Assembly (NCBI GenBank): GCA_964020155.1
Contig: OZ026549.1
Span: 303,633-367,632, forward strand
Length of the DNA: 64,000 nt
Reading direction: 5' to 3'
From: Chondrilla cf. caribensis
Taxonomy: Eukaryota; Porifera; Demospongiae; Chondrillida; Chondrillidae
The notes beneath the pieces were generated by a model that did no database searches, was not told the origin of the DNA, and was given only the letters and a program-made list of their open reading frames with translations. Position numbers and translations under genes: made by a program. Positions 1-12,464 of this stretch are shown here, in pieces; position 1 is the first letter of the stretch; each line of letters starts with the position of its first letter.

Positions 1-164
1 AACATCAACAACATTGCTATCATCAACAACAACATCAACAACATCCTCAACAACATCCTCAACAACATTGCCACCAACAACATCAATACTACCAGGAACT
101 GATACTGTTGGAACACAGAATAGTGACGGTATGTATGTACATACATATGTATTGCTCTGTATAT

Positions 165-223
<59 letters not shown>

Positions 224-224
224 C

Positions 225-264
<40 letters not shown>

Positions 265-1392
265 ACAGACAGACAGACAGACACACACACACACACACAA
301 AGTTGTGGCTTATGGACGTTCTTTTGCTTGTAGATGTGATCCCCTACATAGCAGGAGTGGGGGGAGTGATACTGACGATGCTGATAATCGTGATGCTGAT
401 CGTGATCATTGTGCTGATGGTGGCAATACACAGAACAAAACAGAAAGTTGATCCAAAAATGACGGTCCACTACCACCGCCACGAGGGTGACCATCCCGGC
501 GAAGATGAAGGGACAGCCGACCAAACAGATGACATTAATACCTACGAGGAACCAGTTGAGCCAATGAGTGTCACCAAGGGCACCAAGTCCGATGCTCAGT
601 ACAAATCTCTCAACTCAGTCCTTGCTCCCAACGAGTATGACTGCATCAATGCAGTGACAGTGGTCAAGGACAGCCGTGATGGTAAAGATGGAGGATACGA
701 CCAGCCAGATGTGGTTACAAGTGGTTATGACCAGCCAGATGTGGTTACAAGTGGATACGACCAGCCAGATGTGGTTTCAAGTGGTCATGATCCGCAAAAT
801 AAGGTTAAAAATGGATATGACCACCTGGATGGAGTAGTGGGCGGTTCACCGGTAGTGATCCCGAACAAACATGCTGGAAGGGAGAATGAAGGTAAGAAGA
901 GCAGACCCAATACAGTAGGGAGCTATTCCAAGGATCCCAGTGAGATTTCAAAGTCCCAATCCACTGATGATTTATATGCGCAGCCGGACATGAGTAAGAA
1001 AACTAAACACCGTAGGTCTGCTCCCATTCTGGATATGCAAGAGGCACCCTCTGAAAGCTCTGGGAATACAAGCAAGGTGCAAGTACCGAAACAACAACAA
1101 CAACAACAAAAACAACAACAACAACAACAGCAACAACAGGGGGAAGAAGAGGACACTTCAAAACTTGCAACGGAAGAAGTAGTATATGATTTGCCTGTGA
1201 GGGACACTTCAGGGAAGTCCCCTACTGATGACGTCAACCATCAGTACAGGTTGCTATGCGATGATGAAGACTATTATAACTCCCCAGGTGAACAACAAAA
1301 TGGCCTTCACAAGGCTACTGCCATTCTGGATACACAGGAGAGCTTGACACCCTCTGAAAACTCTGGGAATACACATAAGGTGCAAGTAGCTG

Positions 1393-1427
<35 letters not shown>

Positions 1428-1622
1428 GGGGATGAAGAGGACACTTCAAAACTTACCACGAAAGAAGTAGTTTACGATTTACCTGCGAGGGACACTTCGG
1501 AGAAGTCCCCTACTGATGATGTCAACCATCAGTACAGGTTGCTATGTAGTGATGACGAGTATTATAACTTCCCAAGTGAACAACAAAATGGCCTCCACGA
1601 GGCTACTGCCATCAACGCATGA
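1..1622 (+). CDS. 3' part of single-pass membrane protein with YxxP-repeat and polyQ cytoplasmic tail (5' incomplete)
   Basis: Two exons are visible: the end of a Thr/Ser-rich stalk (to 128, donor GTATGT) and a last exon 334-1622, joined in phase 1. The last exon opens with a long hydrophobic helix (nt about 336-435), then basic HRTKQK, then about 390 cytoplasmic residues. The tail holds three tandem 10-residue repeats with YDQP (Tyr codons 696, 726, 756), then YAQP (975) and YDLP (1185, 1473), plus YKSL and YRLL. YxxP is the known Crk/Nck SH2-binding motif, as in p130Cas, so a phosphotyrosine docking tail is inferred. A segment of about 100 residues (nt 1018-1315 and 1318-1618), each with a polyQ tract and the YDLP...YRLL...YYN series, is duplicated. 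The ectodomain is outside the window. I do not recognise the family; the stalk/TM phase-1 design resembles the receptors at 19-62 kb, but the tail is unrelated. Confidence 0.75.
163..298. repeat. (AC)n / (AGAC)n microsatellite in intron
   Basis: Compound dinucleotide and AGAC tetranucleotide tract lying in the intron (129-333) of the YxxP receptor gene. The Cys/Val and Thr/His peptides it appears to encode are artefacts. Confidence 0.95.
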
Positions 1623-2165
1623 AGTACATTTATGGAATGTGTTATGTATTGTCAACATTTGATATGAAGTATAGCACACTGTACTAGTTTGCACATACAA
1701 GTATTGAGTATAGTTTATGCATCTTTTACAAGAAAGTACACTAGCTGTGATTAAAATATACAGATATTATTTCTTTATTTAATAATGATTATATTATATT
1801 ATCCTACATCTGTGCGCCCATAATATGTAGTTCAGTATATTATGTACAATGTATACAATAGCAACGCACACAGCTATTGTTGTATGGCATCAATGTGTGA
1901 ATGTGTGGGGGCGGATACATACCTGTAATTGATAACAAGTGATTGATATTTGATTCACACCTTAATTATGTGCATCCTTGAGAAATACCCTCACCTCCTG
2001 TCCAACACACAAACATTCCAGCACTTATACGGCTTGTACCACTGTAAGACGAGCTCCTGTCTTGTGTATCCCTCAACAGGTATTCACGTATCTACGACAA
2101 CACAGCTTATTATGGTTTCATGTCCCTTGTGAACAGCGATTGAATCACCTTCCAGCTGTCGTGGT

Positions 2166-2590
2166 GGGATTCCCTCACCAGGTACACATGTGTCCTATTG
2201 CACACGTTCACCCCTGTGGCCCTCCCTCACCAGGTACACATGTATCCTATTGCACACGTTCACCCTTGTGGCCCTCCCTCACCAGGTACACATGTGTCCT
2301 ATTGCACACGTTCATCCCTGTGGCCCTCCCTCACCAGGTACACATGTGTCCTATTGCACACGTTCACCCCTGTGGCCCTCCCTCACCAGGTACACATGTA
2401 TCCTATTGCACACGTTCACCCCTGTGGCCCTCCCTCACCAGGTACGTATGTGTCCTATTGCACACATTCACCCTTGTGGCCCTCCCTCACCAGGTACACA
2501 GGTGTCCTATTGCACATGTTCACCCTTGTGGCCCTCCCTCACCAGGTACACATGTATCCTATTGCACACATTCACCCCTGTGGCCCCTGT
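2166..2590. repeat. 52 bp minisatellite, 8 copies
   Basis: The motif ctcaccaggtacacatgt recurs at exactly 52 bp (GGTAC at 2181, 2233, 2285, 2337, 2389, 2441, 2493, 2545) with a few substitutions between units. Confidence 0.95.
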
Positions 2591-2933
2591 GGTCTGTGAT
2601 GTACGGCTATGTTCATACTGGGGAAGTGCTTGCATTTGTGATTCACTATCAATTGATACACTTTATAGTGTGGGTCAATAGAGCCAAGAATCAGTGTACA
2701 TACATAGTAAGAATACTCAATATTAAACCATCAATAATAATAATAATAATAATAATATTAATTCTAATATAAATCCCATAAACACATTACACACTTTGAT
2801 ACAGTATTATTCATAGTGCAGTACAGTAAGGTGCACTTAGTCATAAGATAACATTTTATAGACATTGAATTCACTCTGCATTTGAAGATGTCTCATCTAT
2901 TGATGGAAATTAGTAGTTGGTTAGTTTGTGTGT

Positions 2934-2937
<4 letters not shown>

Positions 2938-2980
<43 letters not shown>

Positions 2981-3097
2981 CGTGTGTGTTTGTGTGTGTG
3001 TGTGTACGTGTGTGTGTGCGTGCGTGTGTGTTTGTGTGTGTGTGTGTGTGTGTGCGTGCGTGTGTGTGTGTGTGTGTGTGTGTGTACGTGTGTGTGC

Positions 3098-3158
<61 letters not shown>
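2938..3158. repeat. (GT)n microsatellite
   Basis: About 220 bp of nearly pure GT with scattered GC and TT interruptions, ending 46 bp downstream of the NEK1 stop codon on the opposite strand. Confidence 0.95.
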
Positions 3159-3204
3159 TACTTGGTTGCACATGTACGTGTGTTGCACAGTATCACAGTT
3201 GACA

Positions 3205-4869
3205 CTACCAACCTTGGTTGACGGGGCTGTCCTCTCCAGAGGACCTGTTAGCATCGCAGTACACTGAGTCAGCCACCACGAGGTGGAGCAAGGCCGGGTA
3301 GTGCTCCTCCTTCCCAGGTCCTAGGAGAGTGGTAGCCATCTTCTTCACTTCCTCAACATCCGTCACCTTCACATCGTCTTCTTCCTCTTGAAAGGTCTGC
3401 ACAAACACTTGCTAACATCAGTCCCACCTCATGCAGGTTAGGGTTGGGGTTAGGGCTAGGTGTATCACACTATAGATTTTTGTATCCCTCAAGTGAGTAC
3501 ATTGGAACTGTCACATACGTAGGTCCTCAAACAGACACACCCACCACATCTGACACACCCACCACGATGAGATTACATAGGTCCTCAAACGGACACACCC
3601 ACCACAATGAGAATACATAGGTCCTCAAACGGACACACCCACCACAATGAGAATACAGGTCCTCAAATGGACACACTCACCACATCCGACACACCCACCA
3701 CAATGAGAACACATAGGTCCTCAAACGGACACCCCCGCCACATACGTACCTGTATTTGCTGGTACAGCTCAAGGAAGGTGTCAAAGCCGAGGACAGTCTC
3801 CAGCTGTGCTCTCGTAGCCTCCAATCTAGCAAACACACTTGGTGAGACTCCCAGGTCTCCGGACCGACCACTACCTTCGTCATCTGAACAGTGTCAATGA
3901 AACACAAGTGGGCAATGAGTCATGTGTGAGCTACAGTACAGCACACCACAGACAGTGGGTACTGTGTCATGTGTGAGCTACAGTACAGTACACCACAGAC
4001 AGTGGGTACTGTGTCATGTGTGAGCTACAGTACAGTACACCACAGACAAGTGGGTACTGTGTCATGTGTGAGCTACAGTACAGTACACCACAGACAGTGG
4101 GTACTGTGTCATATGTGAGCTACAGTACAGCACACCACAGACAGTGGGTACTGTGTCATGTGTGAGCTACAGTACGTGCACACACCACAGACAAGTGGGC
4201 ACTGTCTTGTGTGAGCTAAAGTACAGTACAGTACATACACCAGCACACAGCAAAAAAAACAAACACACACCCACACACCCAACTGACCAGAATCCTGCCA
4301 CTCTTCATCCTCTTCAATAGTCGATTCATCGAGTGGCTCAAGACGATCTTCACCACTCCAAGCCTCCAGTGGAGACTTTGGATCCTTTTCACCTGAATAA
4401 CCAGAGCAGTCACGAGATACACACACGCACCACCTGCATCCAACACACGAGCACACACTTCCATTATCCACCACGGATTGTAGGGTTGCTACAAGACGTT
4501 GAAGGTCCTCAGAACCACTGTCCATCTCGTCCTCGTCAATTCCACCTCCTGCTAGGTCTGTAACGGGCGTGTCCCCGTTTCTCACATCCTCTACACCATC
4601 ACTGTCACTATCATCACCATCATCATCACTATCATCACCAAACATAGTATCCCTGGGAAGCAGAATAAACCCATGAATCAATCATCAGTAATGATATTCA
4701 TAGACACATACTCGTGACCAACGCCACAATACTCACTCCAAGTCTTCTCCCTCAGTTTCGTTGCTAATGGCAACAGTAGCAAACAGCAGTCGCAGATCAG
4801 GGAGTGAACAGGTTCTAAGTCTCTGCAAAACACGATGAGTAGCACAGGTGGGGGGGGGGATGCATTGTC

Positions 4870-4960
<91 letters not shown>

Positions 4961-6776
4961 ACACACACACACTCTTACACAGTACATACAGTACAATACC
5001 ACTGACCTTGACGTCTATATCAAACTTCCCTGTCTGGAGGTGTACACCAAGGTTTTCAGACTCCCCAGGGGAGGTCTCATCACCAGTGTACCTAGTGCAG
5101 GACACAGACAATACAGGTTTGATACCCACCTAGTCTACTGCACACAATGTACACAATGTACACACTGTACACTCCTTACACCACATACACCCTGTACACA
5201 CTGTACACTCCTTACACCACATACACCCTGTACACACTGTACACTCCATACACCCCATACACCCTGTACACCTCATACATCCCATGCACCCCATACATCC
5301 CATAAACACCATACACCCCACACACACTGTACACACTGTACATTGAGGGATATGAATGTGTGGAAATGGTGGGAAGGTATCCATTTCCATGCAAATACTT
5401 ACGATTCCACAGGAGTCACTTCCTGCTCTCTTACTTCCTCTTCCTCCACTTCCTGTTCACTGTCATCCTCATCCTCCAACATAGCTTCGTACTCTAAAAT
5501 CTCAATGTCCCCTTCCACAACATGTGGAGTGGTTTCTCTATCTGGCTCCTTGGTCCCGCTTCCAGTTTCTTTGTCCCCATTCTCATTTTCTGTGGTCTCC
5601 TTTTTGCTATCCTCAACATTTAGTTCACTGAGCACTTGTCTGACTGAGACCGATTTAGGCCCGGATGGAGGAGGGATTTCCTGGGGACTTTGGGGGGGTT
5701 CAGAAGTGACCGGTTTGTCTGGAGAGCTCTTGCTGACTTGCTCAGAGGATGATTGGGATTCTGTGTCGACTTTTTGCTGAAGTGGAGATTTGGAGACGAC
5801 CATCGCTTCACTCACTACAGGTTCAGTTACTTCACTACTAGTCTCATTCCGGCTGTCAACTGCAGGGCCATCATCCTTATGAGATGTTGTTAACGGTGTT
5901 GTTGTTGTTTGTGTTGTCGTTAATGTTTGTGTTGTTGTTGTTGCTGTTGGCAGTGTTGTTGTTGCTGTCGGTGTTGTTGTTGTTGTTGTTGGCAGTGTTG
6001 CTGTTGTTGTTGTTGTTGCTGTTTGTGTTGGTGGTGTTGTTGTTAGTTGTCCTGGTGGTGGTGCTACCGGTTGTGCTGTTGGTGATGCCGGTACCTCGGG
6101 TGTGGTGGTCACATCTCTCTTCTCCACCACATGCGTCTGGGCCAGCCCCTCCTCAGGGTCAGGTTTGACATCATCATCTGCTCTACTGAGGGGGACGTCC
6201 CAGGCCTGTCCCTTAGGTCTGGGAGGCCTGGACTCTGGTTCCTTGGAAGACACTGTCATCTCGACTTGGGACACGGTCTGTGTTTGCAGTCGCTGCTGGT
6301 GGAGGAGTGCGATGACCCCTCCCCCCTCACCCCACTGCCTCCGGTCTCCCTTCTGGTCATCTTGGGGGGAGTCACCCAGCGTTGTCTCTAACGTATAGGA
6401 CAGGTAAACTGTACATCCGGTACCAATGTACTGTGCATTGGATAAGGAGGGCTTAGTACATGTGAGGGAGCCACCACATCAGGCAGTGGGCAGGACGGCT
6501 CAGATTGCTGTGGACTGCTCTGACGTCACCTAGAGAAGTCAGAGCAGTCCACCTTGATCCTGAGTACGGTGGTATGAGGCGTACTCACACCACTGTACTC
6601 AGGATTGAGGTGGACTCCCTACTTCAGACGGACAGGGGGAGGACATCACACACACCCTCGGGGTACCTTCCATGTGACTAGCTGTGACCTCATAGCTGTG
6701 AGGTATCTTGAGCACTCCCACCCCAGGCTCTCCCCACTGCTTCCTCTTCTCCCCAGCTGAAGTGAGAGATGAAGCA

Positions 6777-6844
<68 letters not shown>

Positions 6845-6871
6845 TTGTGTGTGCATGTGCGTGCGTACGTG

Positions 6872-6931
<60 letters not shown>

Positions 6932-8433
6932 TGTGTGCATGTGCGTGCATACATGCATGTGTGTGTGTGTGCGTGCGTGCGTGTGTGTGTTCACATGCAT
7001 GCATCCTCTCATTGTTCACTAACAAATTGGTCTCTTCCCTGCTGTCTCATCCCCCTGTTGCTTGTTGGCTGGCTGTTTCCTATATTTGGCTGCCTCCAGC
7101 TCAGCCTGAGCCTGTACACAGCGAGACATCATCATCACAAGAGACACCTACTGCACACAGTACAGCAGTACAGCCAACATCCACTGAACATGGCCAACAT
7201 CCAGTGAACATGGCCAACATTCAGTGAACATGGCCAACATCCAGTGAACACGGCCAACATTCAGTGAACACGGCCAACATCCACTGTACACGGCCAACAT
7301 CCACTGAACATGGCCAACATCCACTGTACACGGCCAACATCCACTGTACACGGCCAACATCCACTGAACATGGCCAACATCCACTGAACATGGCCAACAT
7401 CCACTGAACATGGCCAACATCCACTGTACTTGGCCAACATCCACTGTACACGGCCAACATCCACTGAACATGGCCAACATCCACTGGACAGGCATGTCTA
7501 GCACAGCTACAACTTGCCTTGAGGGCAGCTATCTTCCTCCGCTTCTCGTCTGCCTTCTCCACTATGTTGACAGTCGGTTCACTAGCTGTGGGTTTGGGAG
7601 TGGGTGGGTGGACCGGTGGCTTGATGACAGGATGGGAGGGTTGGTTGAAGGGAACAAACACGTGGTCTGCCCTCTGCTGGACCCTCTTGCGATCCATGTA
7701 GTTCTGACGACGAATTGCCTCCAACTTCTCAAGATACTCCTGCAGGATGGGGAGCAGTGTACAGGGTAGCTTAGGACAGGGAGCAGTGTACAGGGTAGCT
7801 TAGGACAGGGAGCAGTGTACAGGGTAGCTTAGGACAGGGAGCAGTGTACAGGGTAGTTTAGGACAGGGAGCAGTGTACAGGGTAGTTTAGGACAGGGAGC
7901 AGTGTACAGGGTAGTTTAGGACAGGGAGCAGTGTACAGGGTAGCTTAGGACAGGGAGCAGTGTACAAGCTAGTTTAGGACAGGGAGCAGTGTACAGGGTA
8001 GTTTAGGACAGGGAGCAGTGTACAGGCTAGCTTAAGACAGGGAGCAGTGTACAGGGTAGTTTAGGACAGGGAGCAGTGTACAGGCTAGCTTAAGACAGGG
8101 AGCAGTGTAGAGGGTAGCTTAGGACAGGGAGCAGTGTACAGGGTAGCTTAGGACAGGGAGCAGTGTACAGGGTAGCTTAGGACAGGGAGCAGTGTACAGG
8201 GTAGCTTAGGACAGGGAGCAGTGTACAGGGTAGCTTAGGACAGGGAGCAGTGTACAGGGTAGTTTAGGACAGGGAGCAGTGTACAGGGTAGCTTAGGACA
8301 GGGAGCAGTGTACAGGGTAGCTTAGGACAGGGAGCAGTGTACAGGCTAGCCTTGGACAACTGAAATAAGTTTAAATGATATATTATCCTCACCTCTTACA
8401 AAAGTTCATAGGATTATATTCACAACACACACG

Positions 8434-8468
<35 letters not shown>

Positions 8469-11400
8469 TGTAGACCTATGCCTGTGATACCTTTTCAGCA
8501 TTGTTCCTGGCTAACTTCACTGGACGAACAATCGGTTGTTGTCCAATAACTCCTCTCACACCTACTACACTTGGGACATGTTGTTGTTGCTGTTGTTGTT
8601 GTTGTTGTTGATTCCATCCCAGTCCACCTGCCCTAGCTCTGTTGACAGCTGCATTGCGTTTCCTTTGCAGGAACTCGCTCAACACATCATCTTTGTTGAC
8701 ATTACCCTCCTGGTGAGGAGTGGACAACGCAGTACATCGGAACACTTACACAACACCATACGCTGGGCACGAGAGTTGAACCAGACAGGGTTCATTGTTA
8801 GGATTAATTGATTAAGAACCAGAGAGGAAATTACTGAGCAATTTTGATTGTCTATGATATTTTGCATTGTACTACATGTACGTACGTACTCTGTATAAAT
8901 ACCCTACACCAGGATATAAATTAGTTGTATGCTGCCTTACTGCCACACCCATGTGACATCCACCCAGATGGACTCCACCATGCCACACCCATGTGACATC
9001 CACCCAGATGGACCCACCCATGCCACACCCACACCACACACCTGAGGTTTACTCTCTGGCATCTCGGGAGGACCAGGTTGCCTGATGTTCCCATGATCAC
9101 CTTTCTTCACTTCACGATCACCTTCTTCCTTCTTGGCCACAGGTACCACAGCAGGTTTGACGGTTGGATCTATCCAAGGTTCCTACATGAAGCATGACAC
9201 GCCCATTGAATGAAGGACATGCCCATTGAATGAAGCATGACACGCCCATTGAATGAAGGACATGCCCATTGAATGAAGCATGACACGCCCATTGAATGAA
9301 GGACACAGTCATTGAATGAAGCAGGACACGCCCATTGAATGAAGGACACAGTCATTGAATGAAGCAGGACACGCCCATTGAATGAAGCATGACACACCCA
9401 TTGAATGAAGCATGACACGCCCATTGAATGAAGTATGACACACCCATTGAATGAAGCATGACACGCCCATTGAATGAAGGACACACCTATTGTACATTCT
9501 GTAGGTATATATTATTTATTTATTTGTAAATGTGGTACAGATAGCAGTAGAATACATGTAAAGTAGGTATGCACACATGTGGTACATACATGGACTAGTG
9601 GGTAGGTAGGTATGCGAGAACATTATGTGTCAGTCAGTACTAGAAGGATATCAAGTGGAGGGTTTGAGTCACACAATACAAAACTCATGCACACACCCAC
9701 ACCACACCCACCCACCTACACCACACCCACCTTATTGGAGGGCTTTACTGGTACGGGTACTGGTACTGCTGCTGGTGTGTCTTTCGATGACAAGGTGCTC
9801 TGCCAGTTCTTAGCTGCTGCTTGCCTGGCTCGCTTCAATCTCTCCATTTTCAACTGCTTCTCTCTCTCAGCAAGCACCTCCTTCTGCCGGTGATGATGCA
9901 ACACATGAAAGGGACCAGCAATCACCTCCCGTACAATATCCCCCGGTATGTACATACACACATCATATGTACCTACACACTATAATATGTACGATGAGTA
10001 TACTGTTCACATGAAATTCTGTTAACATGAAAGTTTCTCAACAATCCTTGAATTTTATGTTCAGTGGCTTCCCATACGTACATATGTACATGCACATGTA
10101 GACGTACATACATACATGCACATGTAGACGTACATACATACATGCACATGTAGATGCACATACACATGTAGACGTACATACATACATGCACATGTAGATG
10201 CACATACACATGTAGACATACATGCACACGTACACGCACACACGTATGTACGTACAAACATGATGCATACATGGTTACCTGCTCCTTCATTTGTTCTCTA
10301 CGAACTCTCTCCCTTTCAATCAGCTCTTTCTTCTTGGCTTCAAGGGCAGATGATATCTAGACACAGCACGTCCAGAATAGCTGTGAGTAGCAATCTCGGG
10401 TGGACATACGTACATGCAGTATACGAGCAAACACACCAAGACACACACATCTTACAGTGAATACAGTACACACACATCTTACAGTGAATACAGTACAGAC
10501 ACATCTTACAGTGAATACAGTACACACACATCTTACAGTGAATACAGTACAGACACATCTTACAGCGAATACAGTACAGACACATCTTACAGTGAATACA
10601 GTACAGACACATCTTACAGTGAATACAGTACACACACATCTTACAGCGAATACAGTACACACACATCTTACAGCGAATACAGTACACACACATCTTACAG
10701 TGAATACAGTACATACACACATGTACACCCTAAGACACACATGCACACACTTACAGGCTTTCGTTGTTGATGTTGACCACCTGGTGCAGGTTTAGAGTGC
10801 GGTCTTATTATCACCTTCTTCCTTCAAGAGACAAAACAAAGTACGTATGTACATACATACAGTAGTTGGTTACATGTGTACTCTCCACCACACACTGTGT
10901 CACTATTACCATACCACATATCACCAAGAACTCTCATTTACAACTCCAACAGCCAGTACACTGTACCAGATACTCCAGTACTCCAGTTGATCTCTACTCA
11001 CAATACTCGTACGTACCTTTCTCCTTGCACCACTGGAGGCCTCATAACCGGTTGTTTGGCCACTCCATACACTGCAGCTGGGTGGTACTTCTTGGCTGGA
11101 GGTACCTCTGGAAGCATGATATCATGACATGTAGGTAGGTACGCATGACATTATGAACAACCACACACACAAAGCATGAGAATACACACATGTGTATGTT
11201 TGTGCAGGGTATACAGTGGAATCTGTCTCCACCGGATCAGATACCCCCCACAACCAGTGAGCGGTCTATACTACGTACAGGCAACAAGTACCAGTATTGG
11301 TCCAGTGCGGGTCGATGCACAGTGAACTCATGTTACCACAACTACTGTTATGTGAGGTCTGGGGACTAACCAATAGAAGGCTTCTGTCGCAGTGGGGCAC

Positions 11401-12412
11401 CAATCACACCACCCGGCTTTTTTGGGACTGCCACACCTCCAGGTGGGATGGGCCTTGGTTCACGGTGGAGGACAGTGTGGCTGAATTCCTCGGAGGCCAC
11501 CGTGTCGGTCAAGAACGTGTGAATCCTACTCTTCATAAATGGCATCCTCAATATGGCGTTCACAGAGGGACGATCTCTACAATCACAACTGAACTTTAAA
11601 TGTACATCTCAGTGTGTGGATCACCTGCATACATGTGTGTGCACAGGTGTTTAAAACCAGACAGGACCGCTAGACAACCAGACTGGCCTTCTAGACAACC
11701 AGACAGGCTGGCTAGGCAACTAAACAATCCCGTTGGACAACCAGACAGGGTAGAATTGGTTGGATCGGTCATTCCACCAAGTGACACTTATTCAAGTTTT
11801 GATCGATTTCTCCAATTCTCTGTTTTCAAAACAGCTGTTCATAGCAATTTAGAGTTCATGGTAGATATTTAACGAATAATTTAGTCCTTGCTGAAGATGT
11901 AGGGTTACTTGAGTCAAAACCAGAGTTTACTATGAAGTTCAGCAATTCACCTCTAGTTTGCACCAGTCGTGGCTGAACACATCACTGAACCACCAAACGT
12001 GGGCTGTTGAACAAATAAGCAAAATGCAGCTCCATATGTGTAGTGGTGATATGCACTACGTATAGCTATCACATGTAACAAACATACCACATACATATGA
12101 ATGTATGTACATACATATATGTACATACATATTTGTACATATGTATATGTACATATGTACGTACAAACACACACAACTGGAGTCCCACTGACCGTGGGTT
12201 TCTCCTGAGCATCATGTCGATCAGGTTTTTCAACTCTCTGCTGAACTTGCTGGAAATGGAAGGGTAAGATCCTCTAATTATCTTCAGGACTAGGTTACGC
12301 ATATTGCCTGCTTCAAACTATACAAAAGAACAGTGTTTTCATGAATACAACATAAAGAACTGTGTGTGTGTGTGTGTGAGTGAGTGTGTGTGGTGTGTGT
12401 GTGGTGTGTGTT

Positions 12413-12464
<52 letters not shown>

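Larger units (their letters stand above)
1623..3204. other. Intergenic region between receptor gene and NEK1 3' end
   Basis: AT-rich 3' flank (1623-1960), a 52 bp minisatellite (about 2166-2590), an (AAT)n run (2731-2757) and a long (GT)n tract (2938-3158). No gene is supported here; the long open frames across 2190-2770 are products of the minisatellite, whose eight units stay open in several frames. Confidence 0.7.

Noticed and set aside
2190..2772. Plus-strand frames of 130-260 codons over 2190-2772
   Set aside because: Produced by the 52 bp minisatellite; frames parallel each other and end in an (AAT)n run.
3433..3460. TTAGGG/TTGGGG-like run near the NEK1 3' end
   Set aside because: Only two or three degenerate hexamers; not enough to call an interstitial telomere, unlike 55797-55814.
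7173..7488. CRISPR-like array
   Set aside because: Units are contiguous 20 bp repeats with no unique spacers, in an animal intron.
11596..11872. Plus-strand frame of [13 protein letters not shown] repeats in a NEK1 intron
   Set aside because: Short imperfect tandem repeat (about 20 bp, ctagacaaccagacaggc); no coding evidence.
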